This document shows positions 1-18,900 of a stretch of DNA of 43,980 bases, in pieces. Where the stretch lies: assembly GCA_004335835.1 (NCBI GenBank), contig RWJK01001236.1:9148-53127 (forward strand), in the 5' to 3' direction. This DNA is from Scenedesmus sp. ARA3 (Eukaryota; Chlorophyta; Chlorophyceae; Sphaeropleales; Scenedesmaceae). Numbering within the stretch: position 1 is the first letter of the stretch; every line of letters starts with the position of its first letter. Below the pieces are notes generated by a model that did not search any database, was not told where the DNA came from, and worked only from the letters and a program-made list of their open reading frames with translations. The translations under genes were made by a program, and so were the position numbers.

Positions 1-51
<51 letters not shown>
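1..51. repeat. (CAG)n microsatellite at the left edge
   Basis: A perfect CAG run of about 17 units opens the window and continues outside it. It reads CTG in the sense of the minus-strand genes to its right, as do most runs in introns of those genes. Confidence 0.95.
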
Positions 52-52
<1 letters not shown>

Positions 53-244
53 GCAGCAGTCAGTGGCTTGAACATGCTGGTGTTGATGGTCGTGTGCAGT
101 CGTACAACCACAGTAGTGTGGGCACCACTGACAGCAGCTGTCAGGCAGCAGCATGCATGTGCCACATGATACAGCCTGCTTGTATGGCGATGCAGCAACA
201 AAAGATGCTGATGCCACAGCTGCTACATGTTCACAGGGAAGCGC

Positions 245-433
245 TTAGCTCTGGGGATGCAGCGGTGATTGCATGTCCATGATCAGCTGAGCAAGCGAGT
301 CGTCAGCCACTGAGAGATAGGCCTTTTGCAACATGCACACATCACGATCGCTGCATCAGCAATCCATCAGGTTCATGTACGAGGTAGCTCACCTTGAGCT
401 CGCGCGCCTCAATGACAGCCTGCAGCGCATGCA

Positions 434-483
<50 letters not shown>

Positions 484-772
484 GTGTACAACAAGCAGCG
501 GTACCGCGGCCGTCAATGTTGCATGTTCATCGCAGCTGAGCACGCCAGTTGGCAGATAGGCTGTGTGAACAGGATGCACCTTGTCTTGCAGATCTGCATG
601 CTAGCAGTGCTTTTAGCTGCGAGCTGCTACCAATGCGTGATCAGCTTGTTCCGAAAGGCCGCACGTGCACCAGAGACATGTACAGCCGAATTCAGGTTCA
701 CGGTTTACTTACGGGGGCCACGAACAGGCAGGCCAGGACAGCCACAGCCAGGAAGGCGTTGGAGCGGGTCAT
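245..772 (-). CDS. Possible small secreted or membrane peptide (tentative three-exon model)
   Basis: I do not recognise this gene. The best evidence is its first exon (772-713). An ATG opens 20 residues (MTRSNAFLAVAVLACLFVAP) that look like a signal peptide or a single membrane segment, and a good donor GTAAGT follows directly. Two further candidate exons keep phase 0: 419-393 (AVIEARELK, after a CTGCAG acceptor preceded by a CTG run, donor GTGAGC) and 322-245 (ends in TAA). Joined they would give 54 residues. The second and third exons are inferred only from splice-site shape and reading frame, and exons could be missing. A degraded copy of the start of the third exon lies near 517-565, on the far side of exon 2, which does not fit the simple model well. 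It sits downstream of, and in the same direction as, the NDR kinase gene. Confidence 0.3.
437..481. repeat. (CAG)15 microsatellite, CTG on the minus strand
   Basis: About 15 CAG units. On the minus strand this is a CTG run ending shortly before the CTGCAG acceptor of the tentative exon 419-393, the same placement seen at many acceptors in this window. Confidence 0.9.
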
Positions 773-2831
773 CTTCGCTGTTTGAATGGGATCGGCAGAT
801 GCCACTGGAAGTAACACGGTAAGCCGGAGATACGAGTACTGCCTCGCAAATGGCAGGCTTAACAATTTGGGTGCTTGGTGCCAAACCAGGAGCCAAATAT
901 CGCTATAAGTATTGAAGCTGTTTGGCCCAAACCACGAACCGGGGCGTCGAGCGTGGCGTGAGCGTTGCATGCAGGTTGGAAGCTCGAGCAGACCAAATGC
1001 CGGCTTCTGCTTCCGGCGGGGTTCGAAGCCCGCTTGAAGCTGCAGCTATGACCGACTTGGTGCCGAAAACAGCGCGCAAATCCAAGGATGCGGCTGCTGT
1101 TGAGGGGTGCTTTGGGGAAGGCCTGCGGAGAGCAGCACATCATGCGGTCCAAGGTAGCACCAGTGTGCAGTGAGTGTCGCAGGTTGTGCGTTGGGGCCTT
1201 TCAGGTGGACAAAAAGCAGCAATTGCATTATAGATAACGAAAGATGTTGGTTCACGACGACTTAAGGCTAGCTGTTGCCTGCCAACAGCAGCAGCATGCA
1301 TGCTGTGCAAGTCATTGGTTGTAGCCCAGCCTGCTGCAACACACACCGTGCTGAGCGCTGAGCTGAGACTGGAGCGGTTGCTGTGCAGCTCAGCACAGTT
1401 GAGTGCTGCATTCAAAACTTACATAACATGCGCAAATGCTGCTCACACGCAGCTGCAACTCAGGTGATCTGCACAGCGCTGCTAGCAGCAGATGCACCGT
1501 CGCCACTGGCAGTGTGTGCTCGGTGTCAGCGGCTGTTGCACAAGTTGGTTGCACCAACAGCTGCAGCTGCGTTGAGCCAAATTCTCGCAACACACTGTAG
1601 CCCTTAGGGCCGATGGCGTGCAGGTTACACCGGGCACACCCTCCCATATAAAATAAGCTATGGCTTGATGGGTAACATGATGATGACTGTAGCCCTTGGG
1701 ACACAGCAAACAGCCAAGCGCAGTTACATGGCCGACCTTGCCCACACATACAGGGATCCCAGGACCAGCTGATTGCGCAAAGGTCCAGCTAAGTGGGCAA
1801 AGGGCACCATTGCCTGGTGGCACGGACAGAGCGCTGCACGTGCACCTGCCTGCATCACAAGCTGCGAGCGTGCAATTCAAAGCTGATGCCGGGCGCTCAC
1901 AGTGTAAGACACAGGGCATCACAGCGTAGGACGCATGCTAGTGCCGCGGCATTTGACAAACGGATAACCAACATGATCACCTGCACAGGCATGATAGAAT
2001 ACGCGATAACTCAACAGCAGCAAGTCACACCAGCAGCCATGATTGAGAGCATGCAGAGACAGCTAGTAACAAGCAGCGCATGCAACGATCGAGCACTGAA
2101 GAAAGACATGCGGCATCGCTGAAGCAGAGTTTACAAAGTGCCCACCCCAGCAGCACTAGCAATGCATTGCGCACTCACAGACATGTGACGACAGCAGGCA
2201 TGCAGACGCATATAGTTTCCAGCCAGGCCTAGTTCACAGCACACACACACAGCACACGAACCAAAATCATACAGAGTATGCGGCCAGCGGCACAGATGAT
2301 GCCGCAGCACTCGCAGCACAGATGCATAACATGCATCTGGTGAATCCCAGCAGCACATTCAGAACAAGCAACACACTTGCAAGCAGACTGCGACATGTGA
2401 CATGAACGCTCCTAAAACCTGTGACACGTCTCTCTGACCCTACGCTACACCAATCCTGTCCAAGACCCTACACAGAACCCTACACAAACAGGTCCAGTGT
2501 TCACGCCAAGCCGTGCCAGGAATGCTGACGTGGCTTGCTCAACAGCGCAGCACAAGCATCCTGCGGCTGATGGGTCAGCATCGCAACACGATCACGCTGC
2601 AGCAGTTGCTGCTGCTGCTACTGCTGGTGGTGGTGGTCCTTGCTGCAGCTGCACGCCATCGCTGGCGCTGTGCAAACACTTGCTCGTGCATACACTTGCT
2701 CACGCTGCTGCCTCTTCATCACATGCCACTGCCTGTGACACCACCAGCATAGACTCACTGCGCGTAGCGGGGCCGATGCTGGATCGTAGGGCTGGAACGG
2801 AATGAGTTCAACTTGACAGCGCCCAGGCCCC
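773..2831. other. Intergenic region, no supported gene
   Basis: This lies between the start of the small minus-strand gene and the stop codon of the NDR kinase, so it should hold the kinase 3' UTR and the promoter of the small gene. All open frames here are short, lack recognisable motifs and have no convincing splice sites. The text is mildly CA- and GCA-rich. A short CTG run lies at about 2603-2624 in intergenic sequence. Confidence 0.6.
2131..2135 (-). terminator. Candidate TGTAA poly(A) signal of the NDR kinase
   Basis: TGTAA on the minus strand is the usual poly(A) motif of chlorophycean algae. This is the nearest one I found downstream of the kinase stop codon and would imply a 3' UTR of about 0.7 kb, long but normal for such algae. 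Other TGTAA copies on this strand lie near 1724 and 1625. Confidence 0.3.
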
Positions 2832-10782
<7,951 letters not shown>

Positions 10783-11284
10783 GGCTGCTGCTTGCTGCTT
10801 TTCTAACCTATCCTGGAGCACCTGCAGCAGTTGCTGCTGCTGACTGGGAGATGCTGCTGCGGTGTGTCTGGTCGCCCAGCGTGTACGGAATGCAGAAAAG
10901 GACAAATAGACACACGAGTAGACTTTGAACGAGGTTGTGACCTAGCAGGCGTGCGCAGACCGGTCAGTGGCAGTTTCCTTGGTCTTCAGTCCGTGCACAT
11001 GCATGTAGCTTTATAAAAAACTCAAAGACGGGACACCAGCACACGCAATGCATATGTAAACTAAGTGTGATCGCTAACCCACCCGTGTTCAGCATCGGGT
11101 ATCACCTGTCAACTGAACCAATTTGTTGGCAGGTGTGTCTTGGGTCAATGTCAGTTGACGCCGGCGTAATGTACCCATCAAGCACATTGAATGAGCAAAC
11201 ATTAGCTTGGATCGTTCTCATGGCGCCATGAACTGTGTCCCATCCACTGCTGAATTGCAACCGAGGCACGGCAGCAGGGCCACC
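10783..11284. promoter_or_regulatory. Divergent promoter between NDR kinase and ABCG transporter
   Basis: About 500 bp separate the two start codons, which point away from each other, so both promoters must lie here unless there are undetected 5' exons. A TATA-like TATAAAAA at 11012-11019 points toward the ABCG gene and would give a 5' UTR of roughly 240 bases. No comparable box is evident toward the kinase. Confidence 0.55.
11108..11159. promoter_or_regulatory. Inverted repeat in the divergent promoter
   Basis: GTCAACTGA at 11108-11116 is the exact reverse complement of TCAGTTGAC at 11151-11159, with a 34-bp spacer. It could be a dimeric factor site or a 5' UTR hairpin. With a single 9-bp match, chance cannot be excluded. 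Confidence 0.35.
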
Positions 11285-14200
11285 ATGGCACGCATTCAGG
11301 TGCTGCTGGTGCTTATGGGCACCCTCCTAGCGGCTCTGCCCCTGGCTGACAGCTGTCTGATCAGACTGGAAATCGGAAGTTCGAGCCTGGCTTTTGAGGG
11401 TGCCTCAGCAGCATCTCTCATGCCAGGCTCGTTTCCTGTGGCTCCCAAAGATGTAGACACGCGCTACAGCCTTGTCGGGGCTATGTGGGCCCAGCTCCCT
11501 GGCAGCAGCTGCCCCCCACCTAATCAGCAGGCATGGGCCAAGGCACTCGCATCGGGGCCGATCACCATCACGTCGGCGCCTTCTCCGTATCATTACAAGC
11601 CGCTGGAAGTCTCCCCGGACCTGCAGCTGGCAGTCATGGGCCTGCCACTCAACATGAGCAGCCTCAGCTTGAATGTCACACTTACCTCAAAGCCTGGGTC
11701 AGCAGCAGCAGCGCTGCCATTGACCGTGGCAGCCACAATAGCAGACGGATACGTCTTCTCAGACACAGTCATGACAGGAGGCCCGCAGCTGCAGCAGATG
11801 GCCCCTGAGCGCTCAAGCACCACAGCAACCGCCAGCCTTGCTGTAACAACCAGCCCGACAGGTCAGCCAGGTGCTAAGCAAGCCTCAACATCATCGCTGA
11901 ACATCACCATCCCAGATTTCAAAGTTCAGTTTGTGGGCAAGACAGCTGGCAGCGTAGGTGGCCGCCCCTGGAATGGCACGTTGACTTTCAGCCTTGCAGG
12001 ACCAGTGCAGCTGTCAGGACTGCTGGGGTGCCCACGTGATTGTGGACCTTACGGCCGCTGCGTAGCTGTCAGCAGTGCAACAGTAGCAACCGGCAGCGCA
12101 GCAGCAGCAGCAGCAGCAGCAGCAGGAAACGTCAGCTATGCCTGCGAGTGCGAGTGCGGATGGGCAGTCGATCCTGCAAGCGGCAAGTGTGAGCTTGCTT
12201 CTGGCACCTGCCCCATCTACCGCAGCAGCAGCGGCAGCAGGAGCCTCTCCCTGATCGACAGCAGCGGCAACAGCAGCAGCGGCTGCAGCAGCGACGGCAG
12301 TACTCCGGTGATGGCGCAGGGCGGCGCCTGTCCTGCAAACTACGGGTTTGATGTGTTCAGCAAGACGTGCAGCAAGTGCGATGCGCCGGACTGGTCTGGG
12401 CCCAATTGCAAGTTGTGCACCTCAGACAAGGCCTGCCAGGTGAGGCTGCAGCTGCAGTATGATTATTTTGATTAATGGTGGGTAGAATTAGATGTAGCAG
12501 CAGCTGTGGTAGCGGGTCTAACTGTGGCAGCAGTCGAGTGTTGTTGGGTTCGACAGTTGCAGCAGCAACAGTGGTCTGGGCCCAACTGCAAGCTGTGCAC
12601 CTCAGACAAGGCCTACCAGGTGAGACGGCAGCTGCAGTATGACTATTTTGATCAATAGTGCGTAGAATAAGGTGTAGCAGCAGCTGTGGTAGCGGCTGTA
12701 AATGTGGCAGTAGTTGTGTTAGGTTCAACAGCTGCAGCAGCAACAGTTGGTCAGGGCCTAAGCGCACGCTGTGCACATCAGACAAAGCTTGCCAGCTGAG
12801 GCAGCAGCTGCAGCGTTGGTTATAATCATAACTTCAACAGCTGCAGCAGCAGCTGGGGCAGCAGCTCAAGCTGCGCCAGGAGATCAGCAAGCCTATGAGC
12901 AAGGTGTTCAGCTGTGTGGCAGCTGCAGTGTCGACAGCAGGCCAAGTTTTGGCGGCGCCGCCGCAGCAGGGAGGAGAATCACTGCCTCACTGACTCACTG
13001 CTGTTGCCACCTGCATTGATCTATGCTTGTATAAACCGCAGGCCAAGCTCACAAAGAGCAACGCCATCTGCACCACCGGGCTGCTTCGGAACGAGCGCAG
13101 CAGGGAGAAGAGCTGCGCTTGCATTCGCCCCACATCCAACCCAATTACATTATCGTCCTCTGCCTCACTGCCTTGCTGCCTTGTTTCTGCCGCCTGCTGC
13201 GCATTAGGCCAAGAAATGAAAAGCCATCTGCAGCACTGGACTGCTCTGGAACGAGCGCAGCAGGGAGAAGAGCTGCGCGTGCATCTCTCTCTCATCAAAC
13301 CCACTCACTTCACTGTCCCTCTGCCTCAACTGCTGCCGCCTGCTGTTCCCTAGGCCAAGCTCTCAAAAAGCAACGCCATCTGCACCACCGGGCTGCTCTG
13401 GAATGAGCGCAGCAGCGAGAAGTCCCACACCTGCATTTCGCCTACTGATGTTACTGCCTACTGCCTCAACTGCTGCCGCCTGGCACCTTGTAGGCCAAGC
13501 TCTCAAAAAGCAACGGCACTTGCAGCACCGGGCTGCTATGGAACGAGTGTAGCTGCAATTACTCACTCTGCTGTTGATTGCGTCAATGCATTGCAGGCCA
13601 AGCTCTCAAAAAGCAACGCCATCTGCACCACCGGGCTGCTCTGGAACGAGCGCAGCAGGGAGAAAAGCTACGCCTGCACCCTCAGCGACCCTGGCATTGC
13701 AAGACTCATCGGGCCGGTGCTGCCCATCAACTGCAAGACGGCCGCTGCTGCAGCTGCAGGAGCCAAGCCAGGCAGCAGCTCTGCCATGGCAGGTGGGTGG
13801 GGCAGGGTGGTCCGGGCTGAGGCGTGGCCTATCCACCTGGCTGCGAGTTTTCTTGTAGGTTTAAGGGTGCAAGGGTACTAGACGTAGGCGTGCCTAGTAA
13901 GGAGCATGGCAGGCACAGGCCTGCACACTCAGCGACCCGGGCATTGCAAGACTCATCGGGCCTGTGCTGCCCATCAACTGCAAGACGGCCGCTGCTGCGG
14001 CTGCGGGCGCCAAGCCAGGCAGCAGCTCTGCTATGGCAGGTGGGTGGCGCAGGGTGGTCTAGGCTGAGGCGTGGCCTATCCAGCTAGCTGCAAGTTGTCT
14101 CATCAGTTTTAGGCTGCAAGGGTACTAGACGTAGGCCTGCTTAGGAATGAGCACGACAGGGGCAGGGTTGGCACCCTCAGCGACCCGGGCATTGCGAGGC

Positions 14201-15874
14201 TGATCGGGCCCGTGCTGCCCATCAACTGCAAGACGGCTGCAGCGGCGGCTGCGGGCGCCAAGCCGGGCAGCAGCTCTGCCATGGCAGGTGGGTGGGGCAA
14301 CTCTGCTATGGCAGGTCAAGGCTGAGGCGTGGCCTAACCGCTTGGCTGCAAGTTTTTGTCAGTTTTAGTCTGCAAGTGGATGGCGCAGGCCGCATGGCCA
14401 GCCAGAGCAGTTGTTCTGTTGTGATGCGATGCGGCTGCTGCTGCCTTTTCAATGCTGCTGTCTTCCTATTGCTGCTGCCGCTGCTGCTGCTGCAGTTGAC
14501 AATGCCAGCCTGGTAGCCAGCCCACGCAGCTGCTCCATCTCTCACATAAGCTGCTGTCCTCCACATCATAACATCCAGATTTGGTTCTGCTCCTGTATTT
14601 GTTGTTTGCAGTGGATGACGCCAGCCTGATGGCCAGCCAGAGCAGCTGCGCCATTGCGATGCGGCTGGTGGGCATGCCACAGGGCACCTTTGCGGAGTGC
14701 GTGGCTACAGGTGAGAGGGTAATGTAGCAGACGAACAAGTCAGCTGGATGGTTATTGAGCAACTTAGAGCCAACAGATGCGCACGACAGCGGCTGGTGAT
14801 CATGCCTCAGGGCACCTTCACGGAGTGCACGCCAGGTACAGCAAGCCTACGGCGCACACAATGGAGCAGCAGAACGCTGTGCAGCTCGCTTGAAGGAAGT
14901 CGCTTGAAGGAAGGGGGCAAAACAGCCGTGCCAGGTGTGGCAGGGGGAGCTATGTATCAAGCCTGCACACACTAGCGCGCCATACCCGCACTTAATGCCT
15001 TCTTTTAACCCTGTCTGCTGCTGCTGCTGCTGCAGGGTGTCATTTCTCTGCTGGCCGGCCCAGCTTTGTGTGTGACGGCGTGGCCTGCAGCTGCCCCAAG
15101 GGGTGCCCTGCATCATACCTGAAGACCTTCACGGACGTCAGCGGGGCGGTCACACTGACTTGCGATGCCACAGGCCAAGACTGCAGCATTGTGGTGAGTT
15201 GGGGTATCTGTGTTATGTAGTTTGGCACGGAACCAGCAAGGAACTAGCAACAGTAGTGGCAGCCGCATTTCAGCAGCAGTAGCAGCAGCAGTAGCAGCAG
15301 CGCCGTTAGTGTGGCCTGCAGCTGCCCCAAGGGCTGCCCTGCATCATACCTGAAGACCTTCACAGACGTCAGTGGGCAAGTCACGCTCACGTGCGACGCC
15401 ACAGGCTAGGATTGCATCATCGTGGTGAGGTTCCAAGCATGTGGCACAGCGTGATTTCCTTAGGCATTTACGTAGCAACTGCGGCATTTACGTAGCAACA
15501 GCGGTGAAAGGCGCGTTGAGGCAGCAGCGGCAGCAGCAGCAGCAGCAGCAGCGACGCCGCGGGGCAGGACTGCAGCTTCGTGGTGAGTGGCTGAGGCTGC
15601 AGAGGCATGCCAGGCTGCCGCTGTTGCTATTATTCCGCTTGGCTGCATTCCTGCAGCTGAGATCTCGGTACAACGATTGTGGCGTTGTTAGCTCTGCTGG
15701 TCCCTTTCGCACCTCATCAAAACTCCTCTATTGCTTGCTGTGTTTGTCGCATTCTTGTTCACATCTGCAGCTTGGCTCCTTGAACATGAAGATCGCGGCC
15801 TCCTGTGAAGCAGCAGAGTGCATTGACCCCAAAGGACCCAAGCTAGTCAGCACCGCAGAGCTGGCACTCACAAC

Positions 15875-15913
<39 letters not shown>

Positions 15914-18900
15914 TTTCCACAGTCGCCCACAATTCTGCTGGTTCCCTTAAAACATCACTAACACACTCTTTTGTTGCGCGCTGTTTCTGTCACTGGTGTT
16001 ATCTCCTGCAGCTTGGCTCCTTGAACATGAAGATCGCGGCCTCCTGTGAAGCAGCAGAGTGCATCGACCCCAAAGGACCCAAGCTCGTCAGCACCGCTGA
16101 GCTGGCACGATCAGGGCCCCCTATTGCACCACCCCTAGTGGCTGCGCTGCCGCTGCTGCTGCTGGCGCTAGGAGGCCTGGCCTGCGGTGCAGCACTGGCT
16201 AGATACAAGCCATACCTCCGCGGCAGCAGCAGCAGCAGCAGCAAGCTTGATGGCAAGGATATGGCAGGTGTGGCAGCAGCAGGGAATCTCAGCAACGGCG
16301 GCGGCAGCACTGCTGCGCCAAGTGTGTTGACGGCGCGCACTGGTCCCGGCACCGGCAGGATCGCGATGCTTGCGTTTGCAGATGTGACAGCAGATGTCAA
16401 AGTGCCTCGCACTTGGCGGGATATTGCGTGTGTGAAGTCTTACAAGAGCTGGGGGGATCAGGGGGCGTCAGCGCCAGCAGGGTTTAAGGCTGATCAGGCT
16501 GAGTCTAAACCCTACGACCTGGAGTGCGGCAGCAACGGCAGCAGCAAGGGTGAGGAGGACTCCCCCACCCCCATGTCTGGCAGCAGCAGCGGCGGCGGCG
16601 GCGGCGGACATAACGGCACCCTGATTGTGCCAATTTCCACCGGACCTACAGCAGCAGCAGCAGCTGCTGGCAGCAGCAGCAGCAGTGGCCGCTGGCGCCC
16701 AGTGCTGCGTGGTGTCTCTGGCAGTGTGGCGAGCGGGCAAGTGCTTGGCGTGATGGGTCCTTCAGGTGGTGGCAAATCTACGCTGCTGCTGAAGCTGTGT
16801 GGGTCATTGGGAGCTGGAGGAAGAGGCAGCAGCTGGCGTAGCGGCGGGCTGGTGGCGTTGGATGGCGTGGCGGCTCCTGCGCCCCTGCTGGCGGCGCTGA
16901 CGGCGCTGGTGCCGCAAGACGACAGCCTGATGCGCAGCCTGACAGCGGAGGAGTGCATACGGTGTGTCTTTGACACTGTCAGCACTGTTTTGTGCGCATT
17001 CTTTTTTAGTATATCTGAGTGTTTTGTTACGGGCTGGTGGCGCTGACGGCGCTGGTGCCACAGGGTGAGAGCCTGATGCGCAGCCTGGCGGTGGAGGAGT
17101 GTACACGGTGCGTTTTGCCATTGTTCTGTTGGTGCTGTCTGCAATCAATTCGATGTTTTGAAAGGGTTTTGGGTTTTTTGAATCCGCTGGATCCGTCATA
17201 GTCGCCAGCAGCTGTGGCAGGCGCGCATCTACAACGTGATGTTTCGCCTTGGGCTCAGCCAACAGGACTACCGACAAAACACATGCCGGCCGCCGCGTTG
17301 GCTTTTTTGATCTCATGTGTTGCTGTGCTTTTTTGATTACATGTGTTGCTGCGCTTTTTTGATCACATGTGTTGCTGCGCTGCCGCCCTGCAGGTACTGT
17401 GCTGCTCTGCGGCTGGACCCGTCGCTGCCGCCGGCAGCCGTGGCCGCACGCGAGGATGATGTGATGTCTCGCCTAGGGCTCAGCCACGTGGCATGTGTCT
17501 GCCATTTGAACCACATGCATCCCTGCGCTGCTGCCCTGCAGGTACTCTGCTGCGCTGCGGCTGATTCCTACTGCCTCGGCCTGAGCCACATTTTCACCAT
17601 AATCCTGGCACCTGCTGCTTACATGCCACATTGCACTGCCTGGCCAATTCTTTAGCTGCAGGTACTCGGCAGACTACCTGCCGCGCTGCGGCTTGACCCC
17701 AGCCTCCCCCCTGCAGCAGTGGCAGCGCGTGTGGATGACGTGATGTCTCGCCTGGGCCTGAGCCACGTGGCTCTTTACCTGCCTTTTCACACCACATGCA
17801 TTGCTGTTCTGCCGCCCTGCAGGTACTCTGCCGCGCTGCGGCTGGACCCCTCGCTGCCGCCAGCAGCAGTGGCTGCGCGTGTGGATGATGTGATGTCTCG
17901 CCTCGGGCTGAGCCACGTGGCGCGCAGCACCGTGCTGAGTGGCACGGGCGTGGCTGGTGTCAGCGGCGGCGAGCGGCGGCGCGTTGCAATCGGAATGGAG
18001 CTGGTTATTGATCCGCAGGTGGGTAGCGGGGTTACATCTACATGCAGTTGCGTTGAAGAGGCACTGCAATGCAATTGCCGTGTCTGGTGTGTTGTGTTGG
18101 GGTGGCGCCACGTGGCGCGCAGCACCGTGCTGAGCGGCACGGGCGTGGCGGGTGTGAGCGGCGGCGCGCGGCAATCGGAATGGAGCTAGTCATTGATCCG
18201 CAGGTGGGTGCGGCTGGTGCATGCTTTATGATGTGCGGCGTTTGGCGCTGGTAGCAGGGGGCACGGCGGGTGGCAGTGTAGGGGCAGCGGCGACGCGTGG
18301 CAATCGGAGTGGAGCTGGTTCTTGATCGGCAGGTGGGTAGCACGGTGAGTAGCTCACATGCACTTGCATCGAGGCACTGCAATTGCAGTTGCTGTGCCTG
18401 GTGTGGTGTTTTGTTGACGGAGGGATTGCATGTTGCATGTAAGCGTGTTGTTGTTGACAAAGAAGTTTCATCAGTTGCATGCATGTTAAGTTGGACTTGA
18501 GCCACGTGGCGCGCAGCACCGTGCTGAGTGGCACGGGCGTGGCGGGTGTCAGCGGCGGCGAGCGGCGGCGCGTCGCAATCGGAATGGAGCTGGTCATTGA
18601 CCCCCTGGTGGGATGCAGGACCCTGCACCAAGGCTGTTGCTTGTGTTGCGGTGTTAGGACGTAAGCAGTGGTGTGTTTGTTACGTGACATGTGTGCGGAT
18701 GGGCGTGCAGAGTTGCACGAGCTGGACTCCTTCACAGCACTGCATTGTAATGCCTTCATGTATTGACATGTACTGCCTTCCTGTACTGCCTTTGCATTGC
18801 CTGCACATCCTTGTCCTTGACGAGCCCCTGTCAGGCCTGGACTCCTTCACAGCACTGCACTGTACTGCCTTACATCCTTCCTGTACTGCCTTGCTATCCC

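Noticed and set aside
773..2831. Several 60-140 codon open frames on both strands
   Set aside because: No motifs, no conserved composition and no splice pairing. Expected by chance in GC-rich sequence with few stops.
10783..10905. Longer N-terminus for the NDR kinase
   Set aside because: The frame is open to about 10940 but contains no ATG upstream of 10782. An extra 5' exon cannot be excluded but has no support.
11207..11284. Earlier ABCG start at or before 11228
   Set aside because: The open frame extends upstream, but the ATG at 11285 has a perfect context and begins the signal peptide directly. An N-terminal extension would bury that signal.
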